Positions 9,575 to 15,945 of a stretch of DNA of 20,501 nucleotides are shown in pieces. The stretch lies in contig JALSIK010000178.1 in the NCBI GenBank assembly GCA_026990045.1, positions 1-20,501 of the forward strand, read 5' to 3'. Source of the DNA: Chromatiales bacterium. Lineage in GTDB: Bacteria; Pseudomonadota; Gammaproteobacteria; CAMYNG01. Position 1 is the stretch's first letter. Each line of letters begins with the position of its first letter. A program made the translations under genes and the position numbers. A model generated the notes under the pieces. That model had not been told where the DNA came from. It worked only from the letters and a program-made list of their open reading frames with translations, and made no database searches.

Positions 9575-9946
9575 TCAGAGGGTCCAGACCCACTCCACGA
9601 TGGCGTCGATCTCGTCCTCGCTCAGGATCTCGTGCTTGCCGAAGGGCGGCATGATGGTCGCCGGATTCCTGGCCGTGGGGTCCCAGATCTGGGCGCGCAG
9701 CTTGGCCTTGTCCGGGAAGCGGGCCTTCATGGCCACCAGGGGCGGCCCCGCGTTGCCGGGAGAGACGGCGCCCTTGTACTGGTGGCAGGATACGCAGTTC
9801 CCCTTCTTGCGGTTCTCGGCAATCTTCTTGCCCTTGGCCACAAGGTCTTCCTGGGCCTGGGCGGCACCGGGGACCACGACGCTGGCCGTGCCCAGCATCA
9901 TGGCAACCGCACTGGCCGCGGCCACGAGAGTAGCGGTCTTCCGCAT
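9575..9946 (-). CDS. soxX: Sulfur oxidation c-type cytochrome SoxX
   Basis: The protein has 123 residues from the ATG at 9946, which is preceded by a very strong GAGGAGG ribosome-binding site; an upstream in-frame TTG at 9994 is rejected. A Sec signal peptide (1-31, ending AQA) precedes one class I heme motif, CVSCH (51-55). The sequence GPPLVAMKARFPDKAKLRAQ is highly typical of SoxX, and Met99 in TIMPPFGKHEIL is the expected distal heme ligand. SoxX is the electron-accepting partner of SoxA: SoxXA joins thiosulfate to SoxY. No soxA lies next to it here, so the partner must be encoded elsewhere. Confidence 0.93.
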   Translation of the reverse strand: MRKTATLVAAASAVAMMLGTASVVVPGAAQAQEDLVAKGKKIAENRKKGNCVSCHQYKGAVSPGNAGPPLVAMKARFPDKAKLRAQIWDPTARNPATIMPPFGKHEILSEDEIDAIVEWVWTL

Positions 9947-10088
9947 GGTTTCCTCCTCGTTTTTGGTCTTTAGGGAAAAAGACGTGCGGCACAATCCGGA
10001 ACAGGGGCGGGATTGGTCGCAAACTTATTGTTTTCAGCAGAGATTCCGCCGGGGCGGCCTAACTGCGTAGCCATAGAATACTAGAACA

Positions 10089-10116
10089 GCCATAGACTGC
10101 AAGCACTGGCTGTCAA
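10089..10116 (-). promoter_or_regulatory. Possible sigma70-type promoter for soxXYZ
   Basis: On the minus strand a perfect TTGACA (10116 to 10111) is followed after 16 bases by TATGGC (10094 to 10089), a weak -10 candidate. The inferred start lies about 140 bases before the soxX ATG, leaving a long A/T-richer leader. It sits just outside the left end of repeat copy A. Confidence 0.3.
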
Positions 10117-10140
10117 AGTTTAGAACTTCACCGATTGCTT

Positions 10141-10500
10141 AACCTGACAGTTGCATGAAATTCGCGAGGAATCGTGCCTTCATGACTCGGCGGCAGGCGC
10201 GGGGGGAGCCGGAAGCAGGCGGCTGCCGGATGGCAGCCGGAGTGACAGCCGGGACCGCTCCGGGGCTCCGCGGGGATGCCGGGGCGGGGGCCTGCCCGGC
10301 GCGCATTCCTTGCAATCCCCCATGCCCGCAATGCGGGGGAGAAGGTGGATGGAAGAACCGGTCGCGGCGGGCGAAAATACGGTCCCCGCTTCCGCCGGGG
10401 GGACAGGGCGAGGGGCTCGGACCCCGGATTTTTCCCGCTGGAACAGTCCTCCTTGCCCTGAGCCCATCCCGCGGAGAGGGGATTCATGCACCGTTCAGGT
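10141..10500 (+). repeat. MITE-like intergenic repeat, copy A
   Basis: This occupies most of the 10024-10557 gap between soxX and bepA. The left end (AACCTGACAGTTGCATGAAA) and the right end (ATTCATGCACCGTTCAGGT, in reverse complement) are imperfect terminal inverted repeats. The interior shares, in the same order, several blocks with copy B: GAAATTCGCG, CCGGATG, GCAATGCGGGGGAGA, GATGGAAGAACCGG, CGGTCCCC and GATTCATGCA. There is no credible gene inside; open frames in it are uninterrupted only because of GC bias. The remainder of the gap (10024-10140) holds the sox leader and promoter candidate. Confidence 0.65.
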
Positions 10501-10557
10501 GGGCAAGCAGGACGGGCGGGCGCGGTGGCGGGAGCCGCGGCCGTTTCCCGCAGCGGT

Positions 10558-12045
10558 TCAATGGTCTGATTCCGCGGCGGCCTGCTGGGCCAGTTCTTCG
10601 CGCCAGGCCCGGATACGGGCCTCGATGCGGCTCGCCTGGTAGAAGTCCAGGGTGCCCTCGCGGCGTGCCACCTGGAGCTGGTCCAGGGCCTGGTGGGTGA
10701 GTCCGGTCTGGTAGTAGTACTCGGCCATGGCCTCGTGTGCCTCCGTGGTCCGGCCACGCCGGGTTTCCACCCGCGCCAGCAGGCGGTAGAAGGCGGGCGC
10801 CCGTCCCGGACGGCGCAGGTAGGCGGTGAGCAGGGCGGCGGCCTGTTCCGGGCGGCCCGCGGCCAGCAGGGCTTCCGCGTATCCGTAGGTGAGCACGGCG
10901 TTGTCCGGGGTCACCGCCAGGGCTTCGCGGTACAGGGCCAGTGCTTCCTGCATCCGGCCGCGGGTCCGGGCCAGGCGGCCCTGCAGCGCCTGGTAGGCGA
11001 TGCGGTCGGGATCCTGCCGCAGCAGGGGAGCGAGCTGGGCCGCCGCCGCGGCCGCATCGCCGGTTTCCAGCAGGGCCAGGGCGTAGCCGTACCGTTCCGC
11101 CGCCCGATCCGCGTACCGGCCCTGGGCCAGGTTGGCCCGGAACGCGTCGCGTACGGTCCGCTTGTCTTCCGCGGTGAGCACCCGCAGGCGGGCCCGCATG
11201 TGGTGGAAGGCGGATTCCGGCCTGGGCGGGCGGCGGGGCAGGCCGCGGGCACGCGCGCGGGCGTCGGCGATGCGGTTTTCCGTGACGGGGTGGGTGCGCA
11301 GGAATTCCGGGGCCTGGGGCCCGTAGAGGCGTGTCTGCCGGGCGAGCTGGTCGAAGAAGTCGGCCATGGCCAGGGGCTCGAAGCCGGCGTGGGCGAGCAG
11401 GGCGATGCCCACCCGGTCGGCTTCGGCCTCGTTGCCGCGGATGGCGTCGAGCTGGCTCTGGGCGTTCCGGGCGGCGGCACTGGCCAGGGCGGCCTGGGCC
11501 AGGTCGCCGGCGCTGCCGTCGGTGCTGGCGCCGAGGATCATGGCGGCGAGGACCGCCGCCACCACCGGAATGTTGCCGGAGCGGCCCGTGGCGGCGCGGG
11601 CATGGTGGCGCTGGGTGACGTGTGCGATCTCGTGCGCCAGCACGGCGGCCAGCTCGCTCTCCGAGCGGGCCGCCCGCAGCAGCCCGTAGTGCACGCCGAT
11701 GAAGCCACCGGGCAGGGCGAAGGCGTTGATGGCCGGGTCGTTGATGAGGAAGAACTGGAACCGGGCCCCCGGCTCGTCATTGGCGGCCACCAGGCGGTAG
11801 CCCAGGTCGTTGAGGTAACCGGTCAGCAGCAGGTCCTCGATGAGGCCGCCGGCACGGCGGATGTTGCGGATGACCGCCTCCCCCACGCGCCGTTCCTCCG
11901 CCGGCGAGACGGTACTGCGGGCACTGTCTCCGATGTCGGGGAGCCCGCCCGCGGGATCCGAGGCGAGGGCCGCGCCCGCCGTCCACAGGACGGCGGCCAG
12001 GAGCGGGCGGGACCACGATGGAAGGAGGCGGCGCACGGGCGTCAA
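10558..12045 (-). CDS. bepA: M48 family metalloprotease with TPR repeats, BepA-like outer-membrane assembly factor
   Basis: The protein has 495 residues (E. coli BepA has 487). A signal peptide is visible at about 1-29 (hydrophobic core LLAAVLWTAGAALAS), so it is periplasmic. The zinc protease domain has HEIAH (138-142), third ligand Glu206 in GNEAEAD, and His252 in THPVTENR, which matches the position of the regulatory His switch of BepA. From about residue 290 to the end are helical TPR-like repeats. BepA assists LptD and BAM assembly and degrades stalled products. The start is uncertain: TTG at 12045 gives the longest frame, GTG at 12036 is an alternative, and neither has a clear ribosome-binding site. 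It is divergent from tusA, as in Pseudomonas. Confidence 0.9.
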   Translation of the reverse strand: MTPVRRLLPSWSRPLLAAVLWTAGAALASDPAGGLPDIGDSARSTVSPAEERRVGEAVIRNIRRAGGLIEDLLLTGYLNDLGYRLVAANDEPGARFQFFLINDPAINAFALPGGFIGVHYGLLRAARSESELAAVLAHEIAHVTQRHHARAATGRSGNIPVVAAVLAAMILGASTDGSAGDLAQAALASAAARNAQSQLDAIRGNEAEADRVGIALLAHAGFEPLAMADFFDQLARQTRLYGPQAPEFLRTHPVTENRIADARARARGLPRRPPRPESAFHHMRARLRVLTAEDKRTVRDAFRANLAQGRYADRAAERYGYALALLETGDAAAAAAQLAPLLRQDPDRIAYQALQGRLARTRGRMQEALALYREALAVTPDNAVLTYGYAEALLAAGRPEQAAALLTAYLRRPGRAPAFYRLLARVETRRGRTTEAHEAMAEYYYQTGLTHQALDQLQVARREGTLDFYQASRIEARIRAWREELAQQAAAESDH

Positions 12046-12132
12046 TTCAACATGACCGACAGGGAATAATCCATGGGACCGGGGTCCGGGGGCGGGGTTC
12101 CGTGCCGCTGGTCGAGGACGGCTAGTGTAACA

Positions 12133-12223
12133 CCCCCGTCGCGGGGGAGCCCCTCCTATCCCCGGTGGGATAGGGCGGGGCAGGCCGGGGGCCGGGGATG
12201 TTCCTCAACCGTATGAAAATACG
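12133..12223. promoter_or_regulatory. Palindromes in the bepA-tusA divergent region
   Basis: The 357-base gap between the two divergent genes contains three inverted repeats. CCCCCG-TCG-CGGGGG lies at 12133-12147; CCTATCCC-CGGT-GGGATAGG, a perfect 8-bp stem, lies at 12155-12174; and CGTAT-GAAA-ATACG lies in an A/T-rich patch at 12210-12223. None is followed by a T-run suited to termination of a gene here. They may be operators or leader structures for bepA; this is inference from position. Confidence 0.35.
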
Positions 12224-12290
12224 TAATATTCCGGGCGGCGTCCCGGTCCGGTGCGCAACCCGCCCGGTGGCCGCCGGCGCGGAAAAACAG

Positions 12291-12319
12291 TTGCGCCGGC
12301 GCGGGAGTTGTCATATAAG
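12291..12319 (+). promoter_or_regulatory. Predicted sigma70-type promoter for tusA
   Basis: TATAAG (12314-12319, 5 of 6 consensus bases) is spaced 17 bases from TTGCGC (12291-12296). The start would be near 12326, giving a leader of about 77 bases. The leader contains a near-perfect hairpin, GGTGCCCG-CA-CGGGCACC (12346-12363). Confidence 0.4.
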
Positions 12320-12345
12320 ACTCAGATGCAATTCTAATATTCGTG

Positions 12346-12363
12346 GGTGCCCGCACGGGCACC
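12346..12363 (+). other. Hairpin in the tusA leader
   Basis: GGTGCCCG and CGGGCACC pair perfectly around CA (in practice a 7-bp stem with a 4-base loop). It lies 40 bases before the tusA ATG and after the predicted promoter, with no T-run behind it. It may stabilise the message or act as a protein-binding palindrome. Confidence 0.4.
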
Positions 12364-12402
12364 TTGTCGTGTATTGAAGGTGGAAAACATCAGGAGTGAA
12401 CC

Positions 12403-12633
12403 ATGGCCAACTTCGATCAAGAACTGGACGCCACCGGCCTCAACTGCCCCCTGCCCATCCTCCGTGCCAAGAAGGCGCTGGCGGACATGCAGTCGGGCCA
12501 GGTGCTGCACATCATCGCCACCGATCCCGGTTCGGTGAAGGACTTCGACGCCTTTGCCAAGCAGACCGGCAACGAGCTGCTGGAGTCCAAGGAGGAAGGC
12601 GGCAAGTTCTACTTCCTGCTCAAGAAGGCCTGA
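12403..12633 (+). CDS. tusA: Sulfurtransferase TusA
   Basis: The protein has 76 residues, full length for TusA, with ATG at 12403 preceded by AGGAG. The motif LNCPLPILRAKKAL contains Cys15 of CPLP, the residue that carries persulfide sulfur. The C-terminal half (LHIIATDPGSVKDFDAFAKQ) has the family's DPGS/D-F pattern. TusA is a cytosolic sulfur relay protein serving tRNA thiolation and molybdenum-cofactor pathways, and in sulfur oxidisers it delivers sulfane sulfur to the Dsr or sHdr systems. Being followed by a DsrE protein and then the lipoate cluster favours the sulfur-oxidation role; its location beside bepA is also that of the general TusA of Pseudomonas, so a housekeeping role is not excluded. 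Confidence 0.93.
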   Translation: MANFDQELDATGLNCPLPILRAKKALADMQSGQVLHIIATDPGSVKDFDAFAKQTGNELLESKEEGGKFYFLLKKA

Positions 12634-12729
12634 GACCCCATAACCACAACCATCCAGGGTCCACGGTAACAACACCAAGCATGCAAGCCAGTTAGCAAGC
12701 GGGGGCATTCTCAACACGAGGGCGACGAC

Positions 12730-13212
12730 ATGTCTGATGAGAAGAAACTCGCGATCATTGCAACCAAGGGGACCCTGGACTGGGGTTACCCGCCCTTCAT
12801 ACTGGCGTCCACTGCGGCCGCGCTGGGGTACCAGACGCAGATCTTCTTCACGTTCTACGGGCTCCAGCTCCTGCGCAGGAAGATCAACGTGAAGGTCTCG
12901 CCGCTGGGCAACCCGGGCATGCCCATGCCCATGGGCATGGACAAGTGGTTCCCGGTCCTCGGCACCGCCATCCCCGGCATGGAGGCCATGATGACGGCCA
13001 TGATGAAGGCCAAGATGAAGAAGAAGGGCGTCGCCAGCCTGGAAGAGCTGCGCGAGCTGTGCCTGGAGGCCGACGTCAAGATGATCGCCTGCCAGATGAC
13101 CGTGGACCTGTTCGACATGAACCCGTCGGACTTCATCGACGGCATCGAGTATGGCGGCGCCGCCATGTTCTTCGAGTTCGCCGGCGAGTCCGACATCACG
13201 CTGTTCGTCTGA
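12730..13212 (+). CDS. DsrE/DsrF-like sulfur carrier protein (DsrE3A- or DsrE2-like)
   Basis: The protein has 160 residues, with ATG at 12730 preceded by GAGGG, 96 bases after tusA. The N-terminal strand KLAIIATKGTLDW is followed by a hydrophobic helix-strand (PPFILASTAAALGYQTQIFFTFYGLQLL), a Met-rich loop (NPGMPMPMGMDKW, 61-73), and ELCLEADVKMIACQMTVDLF with Cys111 and Cys121. Cys121 is the conserved persulfide-carrying position of this group. Such proteins accept or donate sulfur with TusA, in rhd-tusA-dsrE2 and dsrE3A-tusA-sHdr clusters. The DsrE2 and DsrE3 subgroups cannot be separated with certainty by eye. A terminator follows directly. Confidence 0.88.
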   Translation: MSDEKKLAIIATKGTLDWGYPPFILASTAAALGYQTQIFFTFYGLQLLRRKINVKVSPLGNPGMPMPMGMDKWFPVLGTAIPGMEAMMTAMMKAKMKKKGVASLEELRELCLEADVKMIACQMTVDLFDMNPSDFIDGIEYGGAAMFFEFAGESDITLFV

Positions 13213-13243
13213 ACGGTCCGGCGGCAGGCCGTTCCGTTGCACC

Positions 13244-13280
13244 AGGCCCCGGCGCCGGCAGGCACCGGGGCCTTTTCTTT
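13244..13280 (+). terminator. Rho-independent terminator after dsrE
   Basis: AGGCCCCGG (13244-13252) pairs with CCGGGGCCT (13265-13273) around a 12-base loop and is followed by TTTTCTTT. It ends the tusA-dsrE unit 31 bases after the dsrE stop and separates it from lbpA. Confidence 0.8.
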
Positions 13281-13325
13281 CGACGCGTTCTTGGACCGGG
13301 TCTCGATACCCCTGCCCGTTGTGCG

Positions 13326-13354
13326 TTGGAGCCGGTGCCACGGCACGGTAAGAT
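13326..13354 (+). promoter_or_regulatory. Possible promoter for the lbpA-lipS2 cluster
   Basis: TTGGAG (13326-13331) and TAAGAT (13349-13354) are spaced 17 bases apart, about 50 bases before the lbpA ATG and downstream of the dsrE terminator. Both hexamers are only moderate matches, but their position between a terminator and an operon is right. Confidence 0.35.
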
Positions 13355-13405
13355 AGCCCACCACGCGATGCGCCGTCGCCCGCGGCCCGGCCGGCAGGAG
13401 CCCCC

Positions 13406-13843
13406 ATGAGTGTTGTCAAAGGCTGTGACATCCCGGACGACCTGTTCTACGACATCGAGAACAACGTCTGGGCCCGGCGCGAGGCGGACGGCACCCTCAC
13501 CGTGGGCATGACGGCCTACGGCTGCGCCCTGGCCGGCCAGCTCGTCTCCGTCGCCCCGCGCAAGGCGGGGCGCAGCGTGCGCAAGGCCAAGTCCTGCGCC
13601 ACGGTGGAGTCGGGCAAGTGGGTGGGCCCGGTCAAGGCCCCGGTCTCCGGCGAGGTGGTGGCGGTCAACGAGGCCCTGCTGGAGAACCCCGGCCTCGTCA
13701 ACGAGGACCCCTACGGCGCCGGCTGGATCGTGCGCCTGCGGCCCGACGACTGGGACGCCGAGTCCGGCGACCTGCTCACCGGGGAGGCGGCCCTGGCGGC
13801 CTTCGCCGCCAAGATGGACGCCGACGGTTTCACCGGCTGCTGA
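13406..13843 (+). CDS. lbpA: GcvH-like lipoate-binding protein of the sHdr sulfur oxidation pathway
   Basis: The protein has 145 residues, with ATG at 13406 and AGGAG five bases upstream. It has the lipoyl-domain fold of glycine cleavage H protein: N-terminal DIENNVWARREADGTLTVGM, then CATVESGKWVGPVKAPVSGE, in which Lys71 (ESGKW) is the expected lipoylation site, and a C-terminal DPYGAGWIVRLRP. No glycine-cleavage gene (gcvP, gcvT) is nearby. Instead it is followed by a dedicated set of lipoate genes, which identifies it as LbpA of the sulfur-oxidising heterodisulfide reductase-like system. There the lipoyl arm is thought to carry sulfur intermediates on the way to sulfite. The hdr subunits themselves are not in this window. 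Confidence 0.92.
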   Translation: MSVVKGCDIPDDLFYDIENNVWARREADGTLTVGMTAYGCALAGQLVSVAPRKAGRSVRKAKSCATVESGKWVGPVKAPVSGEVVAVNEALLENPGLVNEDPYGAGWIVRLRPDDWDAESGDLLTGEAALAAFAAKMDADGFTGC

Positions 13844-13852
13844 GGGATCGCC

Positions 13853-14878
13853 GTGACCTCCTGGCGCCAGGTACTCCACGCCCTCACCGACACCCAGGGG
13901 GTGGCGTTTCCCGGCGAGGTGGTGGAGGAGCTGGCGGCGGCGCAGGGCTGGCGGGACCGGCCGCTGGCGGTGCATGTCCCGGGGTTTCGCCGCTGCGCCG
14001 GTGCCGGGCTGCCCGCCTGCGGCGGCGGCCACTGGCCGGCGGTGTCCATCACCGGCGGTGACTGCGAACTCGACTGCGATCACTGCCGGGCCCGGATCCT
14101 CGCGCCTATGCACCCGGCGCGCACGCCCGCGGAACTGGCGGCGCTGGTGCCGCGGCTGGTGGCGCAGGGGGCGCAGGGCATGCTCCTCACCGGCGGGTCC
14201 AACCGGCGCAACGAGGTGGAGTACGGGCCGTACCTGCCCGTCATCCGCCGGCTCAAGCACCGCTTCCCGGCCTTCCGCATCGCCTGCCATACCGCGCTGG
14301 TGGACCCGCCCGCCGCCGCCGCCCTGGCCGCCGCCGGGGTGGACGTGGCCATGCTGGACGTCATCGGCGCCCAGGACACGGTGAACCGGGTCTACCACCT
14401 CAAGCGGCCGGTGGCCGACTTCGAGCGGGCCCTGGCGGCGCTGGGCGGCACCCCCATGCGGGTGGTGCCCCACATCGTGCTGGGCCTGCACTACGGCCGC
14501 CTCCTGGGGGAGTGGGAGGCGCTGGAGATGGTGGCCCGGCAGCGGGCCGATGCTCTGGTCCTGGTGGCGGTGATGACCGCCTTCGCCGGCACCGCGCGTC
14601 CCTTCGTGACTCCGGACCCTCACGCCGCGGCCCGCTTCTTCCTCCATGCCCGGCGGCGCCTGCCCCGCCTGCCGTTGCTGCTGGGCTGTGCCCGGCCCCA
14701 CGGCGCGGCCAAGGTGATGATGGATGCCTACGCCGTGCTCGCGGGCCTCGACGGCATCGCCCATCCCTCGGAGGGGGTGCTGGACCTGGCCCGGGCCCTG
14801 GGGCGGCCCGTGACCGTGGACGGCGGCTGCTGCGCCGCGGGCGCGCCCGGCCTGCCGCTGGCGGAGGCGGTACCATGA
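13853..14878 (+). CDS. lipS1: Radical SAM lipoate synthase component LipS1
   Basis: The protein has 341 residues, starting at GTG 13853, nine bases after lbpA. The radical SAM cluster motif is CELDCDHC (Cys71, Cys75, Cys78; CX3CX2C). Additional cysteines at 48 and 56 (RRCAGAGLPAC) and at 279, 326 and 327 could hold an auxiliary iron-sulfur cluster, as expected for an enzyme that sacrifices a cluster to insert sulfur. LLTGGSN and GVDVAMLDVIG are typical TIM-barrel segments. In the described sHdr-linked lipoate pathway, LipS1 and LipS2 together replace LipA, each inserting one sulfur into the octanoyl chain on LbpA. The assignment rests on the motif plus the operon order. Confidence 0.85.
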   Translation: MTSWRQVLHALTDTQGVAFPGEVVEELAAAQGWRDRPLAVHVPGFRRCAGAGLPACGGGHWPAVSITGGDCELDCDHCRARILAPMHPARTPAELAALVPRLVAQGAQGMLLTGGSNRRNEVEYGPYLPVIRRLKHRFPAFRIACHTALVDPPAAAALAAAGVDVAMLDVIGAQDTVNRVYHLKRPVADFERALAALGGTPMRVVPHIVLGLHYGRLLGEWEALEMVARQRADALVLVAVMTAFAGTARPFVTPDPHAAARFFLHARRRLPRLPLLLGCARPHGAAKVMMDAYAVLAGLDGIAHPSEGVLDLARALGRPVTVDGGCCAAGAPGLPLAEAVP

Positions 14879-15945
14879 CGCGGCCGCGCTGGCGCCTGCT
14901 GGACACCGGCCTGCGGCGGGCGGCGGAGAACATCGCCCTCAACCGCGCCCTGCTGGAGGCGCGCCAGGCCGGGGAGGCCCCGCCCACCCTGCGCTTCCTC
15001 CGCTTCGCCCCCAGCGCGCTCATCGGCTGTCACCAGAGCGCGGCCCAGGAGCTGGAGCTGGACTACTGCCGCGCCCGCGGCATCGCGGTGCAGCGCCGCA
15101 TCACCGGCGGCGGGGCCATCTACTTCGACCCGGCCCAGCTGGGCTGGGAGCTGTACCTGGACCGCGCCCATGCGGGCACCGACATGGCGGCCATCAGCCG
15201 CCGCATCTGCGAGGCCGCCGCCGCCGGCCTCTCCCGCCTGGGCGTCGCGGCCCGCTTCCGGCCCCGCAACGACATCGAGGTGGAGGGGCGCAAGATTTCG
15301 GGCACCGGCGGCGCCTTCGACGGGGATGCCCTGCTGTACCAGGGCACGCTGCTCATCGACTTCGATGCCGAGACCATGCTGCGGGTGCTGCGGGTGCCGG
15401 CGGCCAAGCTGTCCCACAAGGCCGTGGCCTCGGTGCGCGAGCGCGTGGTGAGCCTGCGCGAGCTGCTGGGCGAGCCGCCGCCGCTGGAGCGGATCCAGCG
15501 CACCCTGGCCGCGGCCTTCGCCGAGTCCTTCGGGGTGGAGTGGGAAGCGGGCGGGCTGGTGCCCGCCGAGGAGCGGCGGTTCGAGGCCGCCCTGGCCGAG
15601 ATCGACACCCCGGGCTGGGTCTTCGCCCTGGACCGGCCCCGCAGCGAGGCGCCGCTGCTGTCCGGCAGCCACCGTTCTCCCGGCGGCCTGATCCACGTGG
15701 ACCTGCTGGTGGACACCCGGCGCCGGCGCCTCAAGCAGGTGTGGATCCGCGGCGACTTCTTCGTGGTGCCGCCGCGCACCATCGCCGATCTGGAGGCCGC
15801 CCTGCGCGAGGTGCCGCTGGAGCGCCTGGAGTCCGTGGTGGAGGAATTCTTCGCCGGGCGGCAGGTGCAGATGCTGCAGCTCGCGCCGCGGGATTTCGTC
15901 CAGGCCCTGGCCAACGCCCTCGCCGGCGCCGAGGCGGTGTCGTGA
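14875..15945 (+). CDS. lplA: Dedicated lipoate-protein ligase (sLpl type)
   Basis: The protein has 356 residues; its ATG at 14875 shares ATGA with the lipS1 stop. The biotin/lipoate A/B ligase fold is shown by SALIGCHQ (48-54), RRITGGGAIYFD (74-85), RPRNDIEVEGRKISGTGG (129-146) with catalytic Lys140, and YQGTLLIDFD. A C-terminal accessory domain (about 255-356, with GLIHVDLLVD and VWIRGDFFVVPP) matches LplA-type ligases. It would activate lipoate or octanoate with ATP and transfer it to Lys71 of LbpA. Its place inside the cluster implies specificity for LbpA rather than the general dehydrogenase E2 proteins. Confidence 0.92.
   Translation: MTRPRWRLLDTGLRRAAENIALNRALLEARQAGEAPPTLRFLRFAPSALIGCHQSAAQELELDYCRARGIAVQRRITGGGAIYFDPAQLGWELYLDRAHAGTDMAAISRRICEAAAAGLSRLGVAARFRPRNDIEVEGRKISGTGGAFDGDALLYQGTLLIDFDAETMLRVLRVPAAKLSHKAVASVRERVVSLRELLGEPPPLERIQRTLAAAFAESFGVEWEAGGLVPAEERRFEAALAEIDTPGWVFALDRPRSEAPLLSGSHRSPGGLIHVDLLVDTRRRRLKQVWIRGDFFVVPPRTIADLEAALREVPLERLESVVEEFFAGRQVQMLQLAPRDFVQALANALAGAEAVS

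Noticed and set aside
10128..10757. Open frames in the soxX-bepA gap, both strands
   Set aside because: They fall in repeat copy A, have repetitive Pro/Arg/Gly translations and share that sequence with the non-coding gap after lipS2.
13211..13234. GAACGG...CCGTTC hairpin as a terminator
   Set aside because: It has only a 6-bp stem, no T-run, and overlaps the dsrE stop; the hairpin at 13244 is the better terminator.
13406..13843. lbpA as glycine cleavage H protein
   Set aside because: The lipoyl motif would allow it, but no gcvT/gcvP is nearby and the downstream lipoate genes match the sHdr context.
13196..14764. 522-codon minus-strand frame opposite lbpA-lipS1
   Set aside because: No recognisable motif; overlaps the dsrE terminator and two well-supported genes.
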